From Bauldia litoralis (lineage in GTDB: Bacteria > Pseudomonadota > Alphaproteobacteria > Rhizobiales > Kaistiaceae), in contig CAMCWB010000019.1 in the NCBI GenBank assembly GCA_945882315.1, forward strand, positions 1-56,544: a DNA stretch of 56,544 bases, given 5' to 3'. Positions 8,859 through 17,952 of this stretch are shown one piece after another. Below the pieces are notes generated by a model that had not been told where the DNA came from, did not search any database, and saw nothing but the letters and a program-made list of their open reading frames with translations. How positions within the stretch are numbered: the stretch's first letter is position 1; each line of letters starts with the position of its first letter. A program made the translations under genes and the position numbers.

Positions 8859-9278
8859 TTACGACTTCAGCGTCGCCTTGACACTGATATCCTTGACGCC
8901 GGCAAGGGCCCGCGACACGGGACAGACTTCCTTCGCCTTCGTGGCGGTTGCCTCGAACTTGGCCGCATCGACGCCCGGCACGACGCCCTCGACTTCAAGA
9001 ACGATCGTGGTGATGCCGACCCCGGCCTCGACGGTCACGGCCGCCTTGGTCTTGAGGCTTGTCGGCGGCGTACCGTCGGCGGTGAGCAAGCCCGAAAGCT
9101 GCATCGAGAAGCAACTCGCATGAGCGGCCGCGATCAGTTGCTCGGGATTGGTGCCGTCGCCGGTCTCGAAACGGCTGGCGCGGGTGAACTCGCCCTTCAG
9201 CGCTCCGAACTGGACCTGGCCGTTACCTTCCTTGATCGAGCCTTTCCATTCAGCATTGGCGATTGACGTGACGGGCAT
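8859..9278 (-). CDS. OsmC/Ohr-family peroxidase
   Basis: 139 residues from an ATG at 9278 with a strong AGGAGG in front (plus strand CCTCCT at 9285-9290); a longer frame upstream lacks a better start. The OsmC fold has two redox cysteines, here C56 in AAHASCFSMQLS and C119 in KEVCPVSRALAG. Such enzymes reduce organic hydroperoxides in the cytoplasm using a dithiol partner. The first cysteine motif (HASCF) resembles OsmC rather than Ohr. It follows the SMR pump gene on the same strand after 32 bases. Confidence 0.88.
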   Translation of the reverse strand: MPVTSIANAEWKGSIKEGNGQVQFGALKGEFTRASRFETGDGTNPEQLIAAAHASCFSMQLSGLLTADGTPPTSLKTKAAVTVEAGVGITTIVLEVEGVVPGVDAAKFEATATKAKEVCPVSRALAGVKDISVKATLKS

Positions 9279-9310
9279 GGGGATCCTCCTGTGTTGCCGT
9301 CTGGTTTCTA

Positions 9311-9646
9311 TCAGTGACCGATCGACCGGGAGAACCCGTTGACCACCACTACGCCGGCGATGATCAGGCCAAGCCCGATGATCGCAGGCATATCGAGCGG
9401 CTGCCGGAACCAAACAAGCCCGATCAGCGCGATGAAGATGATACCGACCCCGCTCCAGATCGCATAGGCTATGCCGACCGGCAGGGTTTTCAATGTCAGG
9501 GAGAGGAAATAGAAGGCGAAACCGTAGCTTACGATTGTCAGGACGGAAGGCGTGAGCCGCGTGAAGCCGTCGGTCGCCTTCAGAAAGGACGTCCCGATCA
9601 CCTCGCTGGCAATCGCCATGGCGAGCAGGGCATAAGTCCGGAACAG
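9311..9646 (-). CDS. EmrE-like small multidrug resistance (SMR) transporter
   Basis: Four membrane helices in about 111 residues. SEVIGTSFLKATDGFTRL, PVGIAYAIWSGVGI and PAIIGLGLIIAGVVV closely follow EmrE and QacE, proton-driven exporters of lipophilic cations. The essential helix-1 Glu would be residue 6 if the first ATG (9619) were used, cutting helix 1 short. A CTG at 9644-9646, five bases behind GAGGAGG, adds nine residues (LFRTYALLA) and puts the Glu at 15, close to E14 of EmrE. I therefore annotate the CTG start. It is divergent from xthA. Confidence 0.82.
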   Translation of the reverse strand: MFRTYALLAMAIASEVIGTSFLKATDGFTRLTPSVLTIVSYGFAFYFLSLTLKTLPVGIAYAIWSGVGIIFIALIGLVWFRQPLDMPAIIGLGLIIAGVVVVNGFSRSIGH

Positions 9647-9689
9647 TCTCGCCTCCTCAGCGTCGGCCCCTTGTCGAACGGATCAATAC

Positions 9690-10472
9690 ATGAAGATCGC
9701 TACCTGGAACATCAACGGCGTCCGCGCCCGCATCGAAAATGCCCTCGCCTGGACGAAACAGGCAGCGCCCGACGTCCTTTGCTTCCAGGAGATCAAGACC
9801 GAGGACGCCGGTTTCCCGCGCCAGGCCTTCGAGGATCTCGGCTACAATGTCGAGACGCATGGCCAGAAGGGCTTCAACGGCGTCGCGATCCTGTCCAGGC
9901 TGAAATTCGACGAGGTCTCCCGCGGCCTGCCGGATGACGCCAACGATATCCAGTCGCGCTTCATCGAAGGGGTCTTCTCGGTCGGCGGCGGAGCGATCCG
10001 CGTCGTCTGCCTCTATCTCCCGAACGGCAATCCGGTCGGCACCGAGAAATTCCCATACAAGCTCGCCTGGATGGAGCGCCTTGCCGCCTACACGAAGTCA
10101 CGGCTGGACGACGAGGAAGCCTTCGTCCTCTGCGGCGACTTCAACGTCATTCCAGAGACCAGCGACGCAAAGATCCCGGAAGCCTGGGTGAACGACGCCC
10201 TTTTCCAGCCCGAGACACGCCGCGCCTATCGCAAGCTTCTCAATCTCGGCCTGACCGACGCATTTCGCGCCTGCAACGACCAGCCCGGCAACTACACCTT
10301 CTGGGATTACCAGGCCGGCGCCTGGCAGCGGAACAACGGCATCCGCATCGACCACCATCTGCTGTCGCCGCAGGCTGCCGACAAGCTCGTCACCGTGACG
10401 ATCGACAAGCAGACAAGAGGCTGGGAGAAGCCCTCGGACCATGTCCCGGTGATCCTCGAACTCGCCGTCTGA
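9690..10472 (+). CDS. xthA: Exodeoxyribonuclease III
   Basis: 260 residues of the exonuclease III/AP endonuclease family, which cuts at abasic sites and resects 3' ends in base-excision repair. Catalytic motifs are complete: WNINGVRAR (Asn7), FQEIKTED (Glu34), the central CGDFNVIPE with Asp and Asn, and the C-terminal SDHVPVI with the active-site His. Length and sequence fit the XthA branch. It is divergent from the SMR gene, with only about 43 bases between the proposed starts. Confidence 0.93.
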   Translation: MKIATWNINGVRARIENALAWTKQAAPDVLCFQEIKTEDAGFPRQAFEDLGYNVETHGQKGFNGVAILSRLKFDEVSRGLPDDANDIQSRFIEGVFSVGGGAIRVVCLYLPNGNPVGTEKFPYKLAWMERLAAYTKSRLDDEEAFVLCGDFNVIPETSDAKIPEAWVNDALFQPETRRAYRKLLNLGLTDAFRACNDQPGNYTFWDYQAGAWQRNNGIRIDHHLLSPQAADKLVTVTIDKQTRGWEKPSDHVPVILELAV

Positions 10473-10719
10473 TCCGGCTGGAAGCCTTCTAAATGGGGCA
10501 TCTTGCGATCTGTTCCGCACCGCAACATTATTTTTCGTTTATTGGATTTTCTCCGCAACGTACCCTAGTTTCATTGCGCGACGGAGACCCGCCGGCGGAT
10601 GGAATGCCATTTGCGACACGACGAGCCAGGACCGTTCATGCCAACGCGGCGTTCCCAAGCGCCGCACAATATCCCGCCTGCCCTAGGGGCGCTTCCTCCG
10701 GCGGGAAGGAGCAAATGAA

Positions 10720-10959
10720 ATGCTTAGGAAATATCTCATGGCGGGCGTGACGCTTGCCTGCATCGTTGCCCCGGCCTTGGCGCTGTCGACTGCGGCACAG
10801 GCCGGCGGCCCCCGGGACGACCTTCGCTGGTATCTCATAAAGAGCGACAACGGCACCTGCTCGGTCCGCATGTCGCGGCGCGACGACGTCCTCGGCCGCT
10901 ACAACTCGCGTTCGGGCGCCGACCGCGCGCTCGCCATGCACTCGGAATGCAGAATATGA
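10720..10959 (+). CDS. Small secreted protein of unknown function
   Basis: 79 residues behind a good GGAAGGAG eight bases upstream. The first 28 residues are a clear Sec signal peptide ending STAAQAGG. The mature part is about 50 residues, with WYLIKSDNGTCSVRMSRR and a C-terminal AMHSECRI. Its only two cysteines could form one disulfide in the periplasm. I do not recognise the family. The roughly 245 bases upstream (10473-10719) hold AT-rich DNA around 10525-10575 that probably contains its promoter, but I cannot define the boxes. Confidence 0.7.
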   Translation: MLRKYLMAGVTLACIVAPALALSTAAQAGGPRDDLRWYLIKSDNGTCSVRMSRRDDVLGRYNSRSGADRALAMHSECRI

Positions 10960-10961
10960 AA

Positions 10962-10983
10962 ACGGCCGCGTAAGAGCGGCCGT
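10962..10983. terminator. Bidirectional stem-loop terminator
   Basis: A perfect 8-base stem (ACGGCCGC at 10962-10969, GCGGCCGT at 10976-10983) with loop GTAAGA starts three bases after the stop of the small secreted protein and lies between convergent genes. On the plus strand ATTTCC follows, a weak T tail; on the minus strand TTTTCATATT follows, which is better and would serve exoR. Confidence 0.65.
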
Positions 10984-11019
10984 ATTTCCTGAAGCAGCAA
11001 TCAAGTCAGCGCACCGGGC

Positions 11020-11823
11020 TTACGGGTTCGGCGCGTCTTCTTTTTCGAGGAAGTCTTCGGCGAGCGCCATCGCCGTCCGCCGCTCGCTTTCCGTCGCGAC
11101 CGACAGGGCCTGCTCCTGCATCTCGAATATCCAGCGCTGCTTCGGGCTGGCGCGCTCGCGCGCCACCGACAGGAACATCAGCCCGACCACCGGCTCGCGC
11201 TTCACGCCGTCGCCCTCGAAGAGGAGATGGCCGAGAAGCGCCTGCGCGCCGACATTGCCCTTGTCGGCGGCAAGCTTCGCCCAGCGCGCCGCCTGGAGCG
11301 TATCGCGCTCGCCGCCCTGTCCCTCATAGAACATGCGGGCAAGATTGAGCTGCGCATCCGGATCGCCGAAATAGGATGCCGCATAGGTGAAGAACTGCCG
11401 CGCCCGGCTCGGATCGGCCTTCACGTCGCTGTTCGGGATGCCGTTCTTGTAATAGGTGCCGAGTTGCACGAAGGCGTTGGAGACGAAGCGCGCCTCCGGT
11501 CCCGACGGATTGTCGTCGGCGTGCGCGTCGGCGATCTCGCTGAAATACTCGAACGCCTTGAAGTCGTTCTTCGTGATGCCGTCGCCCTCGGCATACATAT
11601 GCCCGAGCTTCCACTGCGCGATCGGATGGCCCTTCTCGGCGGCAAAGCCGAGCGCCTCGGCCGCCGTCACCTTGTCACCCTGCTTGTAGGCGTCGAAACC
11701 GAAGCGGAAAGCGTCGGAGGACGACGCTTCCGGATTCGGGTTGTTGACGTCGAACGCCATCGCCTGCCCGGCCATGAGCCCGGCACAGACGACAGCGCTG
11801 CGCAACAAGCTAGATGTCAGCAT
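11020..11823 (-). CDS. exoR: ExoR-type periplasmic Sel1-repeat regulator
   Basis: 267 residues with a signal peptide ([18 protein letters not shown], cleaved near 23) and a string of Sel1-like repeats: [37 protein letters not shown] and [17 protein letters not shown]. Length, signal peptide and [19 protein letters not shown] match rhizobial ExoR. ExoR binds the periplasmic part of the sensor ExoS and holds the ExoS-ChvI system off, thereby repressing exopolysaccharide and promoting motility. The start overlaps the last 14 bases of ilvD, suggesting translational coupling. A shared stem-loop (10962-10983) lies downstream. Confidence 0.88.
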   Translation of the reverse strand: MLTSSLLRSAVVCAGLMAGQAMAFDVNNPNPEASSSDAFRFGFDAYKQGDKVTAAEALGFAAEKGHPIAQWKLGHMYAEGDGITKNDFKAFEYFSEIADAHADDNPSGPEARFVSNAFVQLGTYYKNGIPNSDVKADPSRARQFFTYAASYFGDPDAQLNLARMFYEGQGGERDTLQAARWAKLAADKGNVGAQALLGHLLFEGDGVKREPVVGLMFLSVARERASPKQRWIFEMQEQALSVATESERRTAMALAEDFLEKEDAPNP

Positions 11824-13534
11824 AGGTCTTTTCTTCCGCGGAGCCGCCCGGATGCGTCACCGCCCCATCGCGCGCCGGACCGACGCCCTGCGCATATTTC
11901 CAGATCGCCCCGCTCTTGTAGGCATGGGGGCGCGGCTTCCAGTCGGCAGCCCGCGTCTTGAACTCCTCGTCGCTGAGCTCGACCGACAAAGTGCCCTTGG
12001 TGGCGTCGATCTCGATGATGTCGCCGTCGCGGAGATGGGCGATCGGACCGCACTCGGCGGCTTCCGGCCCGACATGGCCGATGCAGAAGCCGCGCGTCGC
12101 GCCCGAAAAACGCCCATCGGTGATCAGCGCCACCTTCTCGCCGGCGCCCTGCCCGTAGAGCGCCGCGGTCGTCGACAGCATTTCCGGCATGCCCGGGCCG
12201 CCCTTCGGCCCGACATAACGGATGACGAGAACCTCGCCTTCCTTGTAGGTGCGATTGCTGACCGCCTCGAAGCAGGCCTCTTCCGAATCGAAGCAGCGCG
12301 CCGGTCCCTTGAAGTAGAGCTTCTTCAGGCCGGCGACCTTCACGATGCCGCCATCCGGGGCAAGGTTGCCGCGCAGCCCGACGACGCCGCCGGTGACCGT
12401 GATCGGGTTGTCGGCCGTGCGGACGACGTCCTGGTCCGGATTCCACTTCACGTTCTTGAGGTTGTCGGCGATCGTCCGGCCGGTGACGGTCAGGCAGTCG
12501 CCATGCAGGTAGCCGTGATCGAGGAGCGTCTTCATGACCAGCGGGATGCCGCCGACCTCGAAGAGATCCTTCGCCACATAACGGCCGCCCGGCTTGAGGT
12601 CGGCGATATAGGGCGTCTTCTTGAAGATCTCGGCGACGTCGAAGAGGTCGAACTTGATGCCGCATTCATGTGCGATCGCCGGCAGATGCAGGCCGGCATT
12701 GGTCGAACCGCCCGAAGCGGCGACGACCGTCGCGGCATTCTCCAGCGCCTTCAGCGTGACGATGTCCCGCGGCCGGATGCCGAGCGCGATGAGCTCCATG
12801 ACCTTTTCGCCTGCGGCCATGCAGAAACGATCGCGGAATTCGTAAGGCGCCGGGGCGCCGGCCGAATAAGGCAGCGCCAGGCCGATCGCCTCGGAAACCA
12901 TCGCCATCGTGTTGGCGGTGAACTGGCCGCCGCAGGCGCCGGCCGAGGGACAAGCAACCTGCTCGAGCTCAAGCAGGTCCTCGTCCGATATCTTGCCGAC
13001 AGAGTGGAGGCCGACCGCCTCGAAGACGTCGGCGACGGTCACGTCCTTGCCCTTGAAGGTACCGGGCAGGATCGAGCCGCCATAGATGAAGACCGAGGGC
13101 ACGTTGAGGCGGCACATCGCCATCATCATGCCCGGCAGGGATTTGTCGCAGCCGGCCATGCCGACCAGCCCGTCATAGCTATGGCCGCGCATCGTCAGCT
13201 CGACCGAATCGGCGATCACCTCGCGCGACGGCAGCGACGACTTCATGCCCTCGTGGCCCATGGCGATGCCGTCGGTCACGGTGATGGTGCAGAATTCGCG
13301 CGGCGTGCCGTTGGCCGCAGCGACGCCCCTCTTCACCGCCTGCGCCTGGCGCATCAGCGAAATGTTGCAGGGTGCAGCCTCGTTCCAGCAGGTCGCGACG
13401 CCCACGAAGGGCTGGCGAATCTGCTCGGCCGACAGGCCCATCGCATAATAATAGGAGCGATGCGGCGCACGCTCCGGCCCCTCCGTCACATGACGGCTGG
13501 GGAGTTTCTTCTTGTCGAAAACACGCGCTTCCAT
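11810..13534 (-). CDS. ilvD: Dihydroxy-acid dehydratase
   Basis: 574 residues of the IlvD/Edd family. The enzyme dehydrates 2,3-dihydroxy-isovalerate and 2,3-dihydroxy-3-methylvalerate in valine and isoleucine synthesis and needs an Fe-S cluster. The cluster cysteines are C49 ([10 protein letters not shown]), C129 (AGCDKSLPG) and C201 ([15 protein letters not shown]). IlvD rather than Edd is favoured by the C-terminal [17 protein letters not shown]. The ATG at 13534 has GAGGAA upstream. The gene runs into exoR with a 14-base overlap. Confidence 0.94.
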   Translation of the reverse strand: MEARVFDKKKLPSRHVTEGPERAPHRSYYYAMGLSAEQIRQPFVGVATCWNEAAPCNISLMRQAQAVKRGVAAANGTPREFCTITVTDGIAMGHEGMKSSLPSREVIADSVELTMRGHSYDGLVGMAGCDKSLPGMMMAMCRLNVPSVFIYGGSILPGTFKGKDVTVADVFEAVGLHSVGKISDEDLLELEQVACPSAGACGGQFTANTMAMVSEAIGLALPYSAGAPAPYEFRDRFCMAAGEKVMELIALGIRPRDIVTLKALENAATVVAASGGSTNAGLHLPAIAHECGIKFDLFDVAEIFKKTPYIADLKPGGRYVAKDLFEVGGIPLVMKTLLDHGYLHGDCLTVTGRTIADNLKNVKWNPDQDVVRTADNPITVTGGVVGLRGNLAPDGGIVKVAGLKKLYFKGPARCFDSEEACFEAVSNRTYKEGEVLVIRYVGPKGGPGMPEMLSTTAALYGQGAGEKVALITDGRFSGATRGFCIGHVGPEAAECGPIAHLRDGDIIEIDATKGTLSVELSDEEFKTRAADWKPRPHAYKSGAIWKYAQGVGPARDGAVTHPGGSAEEKTYADI

Positions 13535-13838
13535 AGGGTTCCTCGTCAGGTCTGCCGAGACTGCTCTTGCCAGATGGTGATTTTGGGTCTTGGCGAGGAA
13601 CTGCCGGAATTAAGCCGCCGGAAGCAATTACCCTAGCTGTACCAATACCTTAGAGCCGTCTGGTGGCCGCCTGATTGGCCGGCAAATTCGCGCCAGTTTA
13701 TGGCTGAATGGCGGCAAATCAGCTCCTCATACCGGCCACAGGTAAATATTCGTCACACTGTGGCTGGCGAGCAACAGACTTTGAGTGCCGTCCCCTATCC
13801 AGGAGCGGCTGGAGGCGTTTGAAAGACGCTGTCGGGCA
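13535..13838. other. Intergenic region upstream of ilvD
   Basis: About 300 bases between the ilvD start and the end of the thioredoxin-like gene. An inverted repeat GCCACAG (13735-13741) / CTGTGGC (13758-13764) lies downstream of the thioredoxin-like gene and could act as a terminator stem. The DNA near 13610-13650 is AT-richer and probably carries the ilvD promoter, but I cannot place its boxes. I see no leader peptide with branched-chain codons. Confidence 0.4.
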
Positions 13839-14390
13839 TCAGTCTTTCCACTTCAGCGAGCAGCCGACCGATGGTGTCTGATCGAGTGGACCCCTGCCCG
13901 TTTTGCCGACAAGACGCATGGCTTCGAGCAGCTCGCGCTTGGCGTTCGGGGGCGGCGGGTCTTTCTTGCCCTCATCGAGACGGCCGCGATATTCCACGAT
14001 CCCATCGGCATTCAGCCCGAAGAAATCCGGCGTGCAGACCGCCCCATAGGCGCGGGCAACCGCCTGGCTCTCGTCGAAGAGATAGGGGAACGGGAAACCG
14101 TACCGGGCGGCGAACTCCTTCATCTCCGGAAAAGAGTCTTCCGGGAAAGCATCGACATCATTGCTGGAGATCGCAACGAAGCCGATCCCCTCCTTGGCCA
14201 AGGCCTTGGCGTCGGCGACCATGCGGTCCACGACGCCCTTCACATAGGGGCAGTGGTTGCAGATGAAGACGACGACGGTACCGTTCTTTCCCTCGATATC
14301 GGCGAGCGAATAGGTCTTTCCATCGGTCGCCGGCAGGCTGAAATCGGGCGCGGTATTGCCGATCTCGGAAACGGGCAGTGGCAGGGCCAT
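13839..14390 (-). CDS. Thioredoxin-fold (AhpC/TSA-like) protein with CNHC motif
   Basis: 183 residues starting at the ATG at 14390, seven bases behind GGAGG. The N-terminal TAPDFSLPATDGKTYSL is the start of AhpC/TSA-type domains. VVFICNHCPYVK carries a CxxC pair (C44, C47), found in a group of thioredoxin-like proteins annotated only as thioredoxin family. There is no signal peptide. The C-terminal GRLDEGKKDPPPPNAKREL is also typical of that group. It is probably a cytoplasmic redox protein; the partner is unknown. The next gene upstream on the same strand is a GST. Confidence 0.82.
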   Translation of the reverse strand: MALPLPVSEIGNTAPDFSLPATDGKTYSLADIEGKNGTVVVFICNHCPYVKGVVDRMVADAKALAKEGIGFVAISSNDVDAFPEDSFPEMKEFAARYGFPFPYLFDESQAVARAYGAVCTPDFFGLNADGIVEYRGRLDEGKKDPPPPNAKRELLEAMRLVGKTGRGPLDQTPSVGCSLKWKD

Positions 14391-14429
14391 GATCAATCCT
14401 CCCGGGAAGAGCTTCGTGTCCGGCGCCGG

Positions 14430-15140
14430 CTAGGTCCCCGTGCGGGCGCGCTGGCCGAACATGATCTTGCGGGCCTCGGCGTCGGTGGCGAGGTTGATGT
14501 CGGCCGGTGCCTTGATGGCGAGGCCCTTCTGCACCGCCGGCCGCTCCGAGATGCGATCGATCCAGCCCTTGACCCGCGGGAATTCCGTGATGTCGACGCC
14601 GCGGCGCTCCCAGGAGCGCATCCAGGTGAAGGAGGCGATGTCGGCGATCGAATAGTCGCCGGCGACGAAGTCGCGGCCGTCGAGTCGCTCCTCGAGGACG
14701 CCGAAGAGCCGGTGCGTCTCGTCCAGGAAGCGCTTCACCGCATAGGGATGCTGGTCGGCGGCATAGGTGCGGAAATGGTTGTTGTTGCCGAAGACCGGCC
14801 CGACATTGGCGACCTGCCAGACCAGCCATTCGTCGACCGCGACGCGCTGGCGCTCGTCGGCCGGATAAAGACCGCCGAACTTCCGACCGAGATACAGCAT
14901 GATGGCGCCGGACTCGAAGATCGAGATCGGCTTGCCGTCCGGCCCCTCGGGATCGACGATCGCCGGGATGCGGTTGTTCGGCGAGATCGCCAGGAATTCC
15001 GGCTTGAACTGATCGCCGCGGCCGATCACCACGAAGCGCACATCATAGGGCACGCCCAGCTCTTCGATCAGGATGCTGATCTTATAGCCGTTCGGCGTCG
15101 TCCAGAAATAGAGATCGATCGGCTTCGTCTGGCTGGTCAT
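14430..15140 (-). CDS. Glutathione S-transferase, YfcG/YghU-like
   Basis: 236 residues. The thioredoxin-like N-terminal domain starts IDLYFWTTPNGYKISILIEE; the TTPNGYK segment is the hallmark of nu-class GSTs such as YfcG and YghU, which act as disulfide-bond oxidoreductases. NNRIPAIVD and FESGAIMLYLG contain the glutathione-binding cis-Pro and Glu-Ser. The helical C-terminal domain has FVAGDYSIADIASFTWM. The substrate cannot be told from sequence. It lies 39 bases upstream of the thioredoxin-like gene and may be co-transcribed with it. Confidence 0.88.
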   Translation of the reverse strand: MTSQTKPIDLYFWTTPNGYKISILIEELGVPYDVRFVVIGRGDQFKPEFLAISPNNRIPAIVDPEGPDGKPISIFESGAIMLYLGRKFGGLYPADERQRVAVDEWLVWQVANVGPVFGNNNHFRTYAADQHPYAVKRFLDETHRLFGVLEERLDGRDFVAGDYSIADIASFTWMRSWERRGVDITEFPRVKGWIDRISERPAVQKGLAIKAPADINLATDAEARKIMFGQRARTGT

Positions 15141-15383
15141 TTTCTTGCCCCCACTTTGCTGCGCTCATTCAACGGCGGACGGACGCTGGCCACAAGGCAA
15201 AACCCGCTCGCCACCGATTAAATGTGGCAGGCGCCGCCCAAGTAAATGCCCGGCGACGGAATGAAATTCCACGCTGGCGAAGCCTTCAGGAACAGAGTAC
15301 GAACGCCCTCCCCTCGCCACCGGAGCCGTGCCAGACTCGCTATGCCGAATCGTCCGTCGAACCCTGAGAAGCCCCGGAAATCC

Positions 15384-17417
15384 ATGTCCAAATCCGACGA
15401 TCTCTTCGCCGCGCTCGACAAGCGCGTCGGCGACCTCAAGGAAGTCGCCAAGGCCGGACGACGGACGACGGTGGTGCCCATGAAGAAAGTCGTCGGCGGC
15501 GATACCGACAGCTATTCGGCGGCCGACATCGAGGTGCTCGAGGGGCTGGAGCCGGTCCGGCGCCGGCCGGGAATGTATATCGGTGGCACCGACGAGAAGG
15601 GCCTGCACCACCTCTTCGCCGAAGTCATCGACAATTCCATGGACGAAGCGGTCGCCGGCCATGCGAACTGGATCGAAGTCGAGGTCGGCGCCGACGGCTT
15701 CGTGACGGTCAGCGACAATGGCCGCGGCATTCCCGTCGACCCGCATCCGAAATTCAAGGACAAGTCGGCGCTCGAAGTCATCATGACGATGCTGCATTCG
15801 GGCGGCAAGTTCGACTCCAAGGTCTACGACACCTCGGGCGGCCTGCACGGCGTCGGCATCTCCGTGGTCAACGCCTTGTCCGAATCCATGGAGGTCGAGG
15901 TCGCGCGCGGCCGCCGCCTCTACCGCCAGCGCTTCGCCCGCGGCCTGCCGGTCGAGAAGCTGAAGGACCTCGGCGAGGTCCACAATCGCCGCGGCACGCG
16001 TATCCGCTTCAAGCCGGACGAGCAGATCTTCAAGACCGCGACGTTCAAGGTGGACCGGCTCTTCGCCATGTCGCGGGCCAAGGCCTATCTCTTCGCCGGC
16101 GTCGAGATCCGCTGGTCGGCAGACGCCGCGCTCGTCCAGGGCACTGAAATCCCGGAAAAGGCCACCTTCCATTTCCCCGGCGGCCTTTCCGAATATCTCG
16201 CCGCCGAACTCGGCAAGGAAAAGACGATCACCCCGATCTTCGCCGGCAAGACCGAGAAGGCGAGCGGCCATGGCGCCGCCGAATGGGCGGTCGCCTGGTA
16301 TCCCGGCGACGGCTTCGTCCGTTCCTACTGCAACACCATCCCGACCGGCGACGGCGGCACGCACGAGACCGGCTTCCGCACCGCCCTGTTGCGCGGCCTG
16401 AAGGCCTATGCCGATCTTTCCGGCAACAAGCGCGCCGCGTCCATCACCGCCGACGACGTCATGACCTCGGCCGGCGCCTTCCTCTCGGTCTTCATCCGCG
16501 AGCCGGAATTCGTCGGCCAGACCAAGGACCGCCTGTCGAGCCCGGAAGCGGCGCGCGTCGTCGAGAATGCCGTCCGCGACCCCTTCGACCACTGGCTGGT
16601 CTCCTCGCCCAACGATGCCAACCGCCTCCTCGACTGGGTCATCGAACGCGCCGAGGAGCGCCTGCGCCGGCGCCAGGAAAAGGAGATCGGCCGCCAGAGC
16701 GCCACGCGCAAGCTCCGGCTGCCCGGCAAGCTCGCCGATTGCAGTGCCCGCGGCACCGCCGATACGGAACTCTTCATCGTCGAAGGCGACTCGGCCGGCG
16801 GCTCGGCCAAGCAGGCCCGCAACCGCAACACCCAGGCCGTGCTGCCGCTCCGCGGCAAGATCCTCAACGTCGCCAATGCCGGCCGCGACAAGCTCGCCCA
16901 GAACCAGCAGCTCGCCGACCTGATGCAGGCCCTCGGCGTCAACTCGCGCAACTACCGCGACGCCGATCTCCGCTACGACCGCGTCATCGTCATGACCGAC
17001 GCCGATGTCGACGGCGCCCATATCGCGGCGCTGCTCATCACCTTCTTCTATCGTGAGATGCCCGACCTGATCCGCGACGGCCATCTCTTCCTGGCCGTGC
17101 CGCCGCTCTACCGGCTGTCGCAGGGCGCCAAGGTCGCCTATGCCCGCGACGACAAGCATCGCGAGGAGCTGATGAAGAAGGAGTTCGCCGGCAAGGGCAA
17201 AGTCGAGGTCGGCCGCTTCAAGGGCCTCGGCGAGATGATGCCGGCTCAGCTCAAGGAAACGACGATGGACCCGGGCAAGCGCACGCTGCTGCGCGTCGAG
17301 ATCGTCGAGGACGAGATCACCGGCAAGGCGGTCGAAAGCCTCATGGGCAACAAGCCCGAGGAGCGCTTCCGCTTCATCCAGGACCGCGCCGCCTTCGCCC
17401 ACGACCTTGATATCTAA
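15384..17417 (+). CDS. parE: DNA topoisomerase IV subunit B
   Basis: 677 residues from the ATG at 15384 (MSKSDDLFAALDKR, GGA upstream); the same frame extends to an ATG at 15246, but the extra 46 residues look non-conserved. GHKL ATPase motifs are EVIDNSMDEAVAG, SDNGRGIPVD and SGGLHGVGISVVNALS. The TOPRIM domain has VEGDSAGGSAKQARNR and MTDADVDGAHI, followed by the C-terminal PxxYR/GLGEM region. The 170-residue insert of enterobacterial GyrB is missing and the ending is MGNKPEERFRFIQ. This points to ParE, the ATPase half of the decatenating topoisomerase; parC is not in the window. Confidence 0.92.
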   Translation: MSKSDDLFAALDKRVGDLKEVAKAGRRTTVVPMKKVVGGDTDSYSAADIEVLEGLEPVRRRPGMYIGGTDEKGLHHLFAEVIDNSMDEAVAGHANWIEVEVGADGFVTVSDNGRGIPVDPHPKFKDKSALEVIMTMLHSGGKFDSKVYDTSGGLHGVGISVVNALSESMEVEVARGRRLYRQRFARGLPVEKLKDLGEVHNRRGTRIRFKPDEQIFKTATFKVDRLFAMSRAKAYLFAGVEIRWSADAALVQGTEIPEKATFHFPGGLSEYLAAELGKEKTITPIFAGKTEKASGHGAAEWAVAWYPGDGFVRSYCNTIPTGDGGTHETGFRTALLRGLKAYADLSGNKRAASITADDVMTSAGAFLSVFIREPEFVGQTKDRLSSPEAARVVENAVRDPFDHWLVSSPNDANRLLDWVIERAEERLRRRQEKEIGRQSATRKLRLPGKLADCSARGTADTELFIVEGDSAGGSAKQARNRNTQAVLPLRGKILNVANAGRDKLAQNQQLADLMQALGVNSRNYRDADLRYDRVIVMTDADVDGAHIAALLITFFYREMPDLIRDGHLFLAVPPLYRLSQGAKVAYARDDKHREELMKKEFAGKGKVEVGRFKGLGEMMPAQLKETTMDPGKRTLLRVEIVEDEITGKAVESLMGNKPEERFRFIQDRAAFAHDLDI

Positions 17418-17508
17418 GGCCTAGCGCCGCCCTGCAACTTCTGCCGGGGTGGATTCGGGGCCGCATTCGGCTATGGTTTGCGCCAGATTTGGCCGTCCGG
17501 GGTCGACA

Positions 17509-17952
17509 ATGTCCTTCAAGATCGCTGTGCCTGCCCTGCTCCTGTCCCTGGCGTTCGCCGCGCCGGCCTCCGCCGACGCATTGTCGGACGGCATCGCCGC
17601 CCTTCCCGGCAGCGTCGAGGACGTCAAGATCGCCGGCACCTGGCAGGACGGCGGCAAGAGCGGCGCCTACCGGGTGATCATCGCCCGCAGCGGCGGCGAC
17701 GCCGTCACCGCCCGGCTCTTCGTCCAGTGGATCGCTTATGGTGAGGCCGGAGAATCGACGATCGAGAATTCGATGGAGATCACCGAATTCGCCCCGCTCA
17801 ACCTCGATATCGTTGATTTCGTTTCAGAATCCGACGCCGACGGGCTTTCCGTCTATATCGAGACCATCGATCCCTCGGGCAGCGCCGACGAGCAGTATGA
17901 ACTGCACATCTTCGGCCCCAACGACTATCGCTTCGGTCCGGCGACGAACTGA
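17509..17952 (+). CDS. Predicted periplasmic protein of unknown function
   Basis: 147 residues from the ATG at 17509. The signal peptide is MSFKIAVPALLLSLAFAAPA, with a likely AxA cut near 22. The mature protein is acidic and beta-rich in look: KIAGTWQDGGKSGAYRVII, ENSMEITEFAPLNLDIVDF, ELHIFGPNDYRFG. I know similar short secreted proteins only as hypotheticals. It follows parE after about 90 bases and its 3' end overlaps the convergent MORN-like gene by 28 bases. Confidence 0.68.
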   Translation: MSFKIAVPALLLSLAFAAPASADALSDGIAALPGSVEDVKIAGTWQDGGKSGAYRVIIARSGGDAVTARLFVQWIAYGEAGESTIENSMEITEFAPLNLDIVDFVSESDADGLSVYIETIDPSGSADEQYELHIFGPNDYRFGPATN

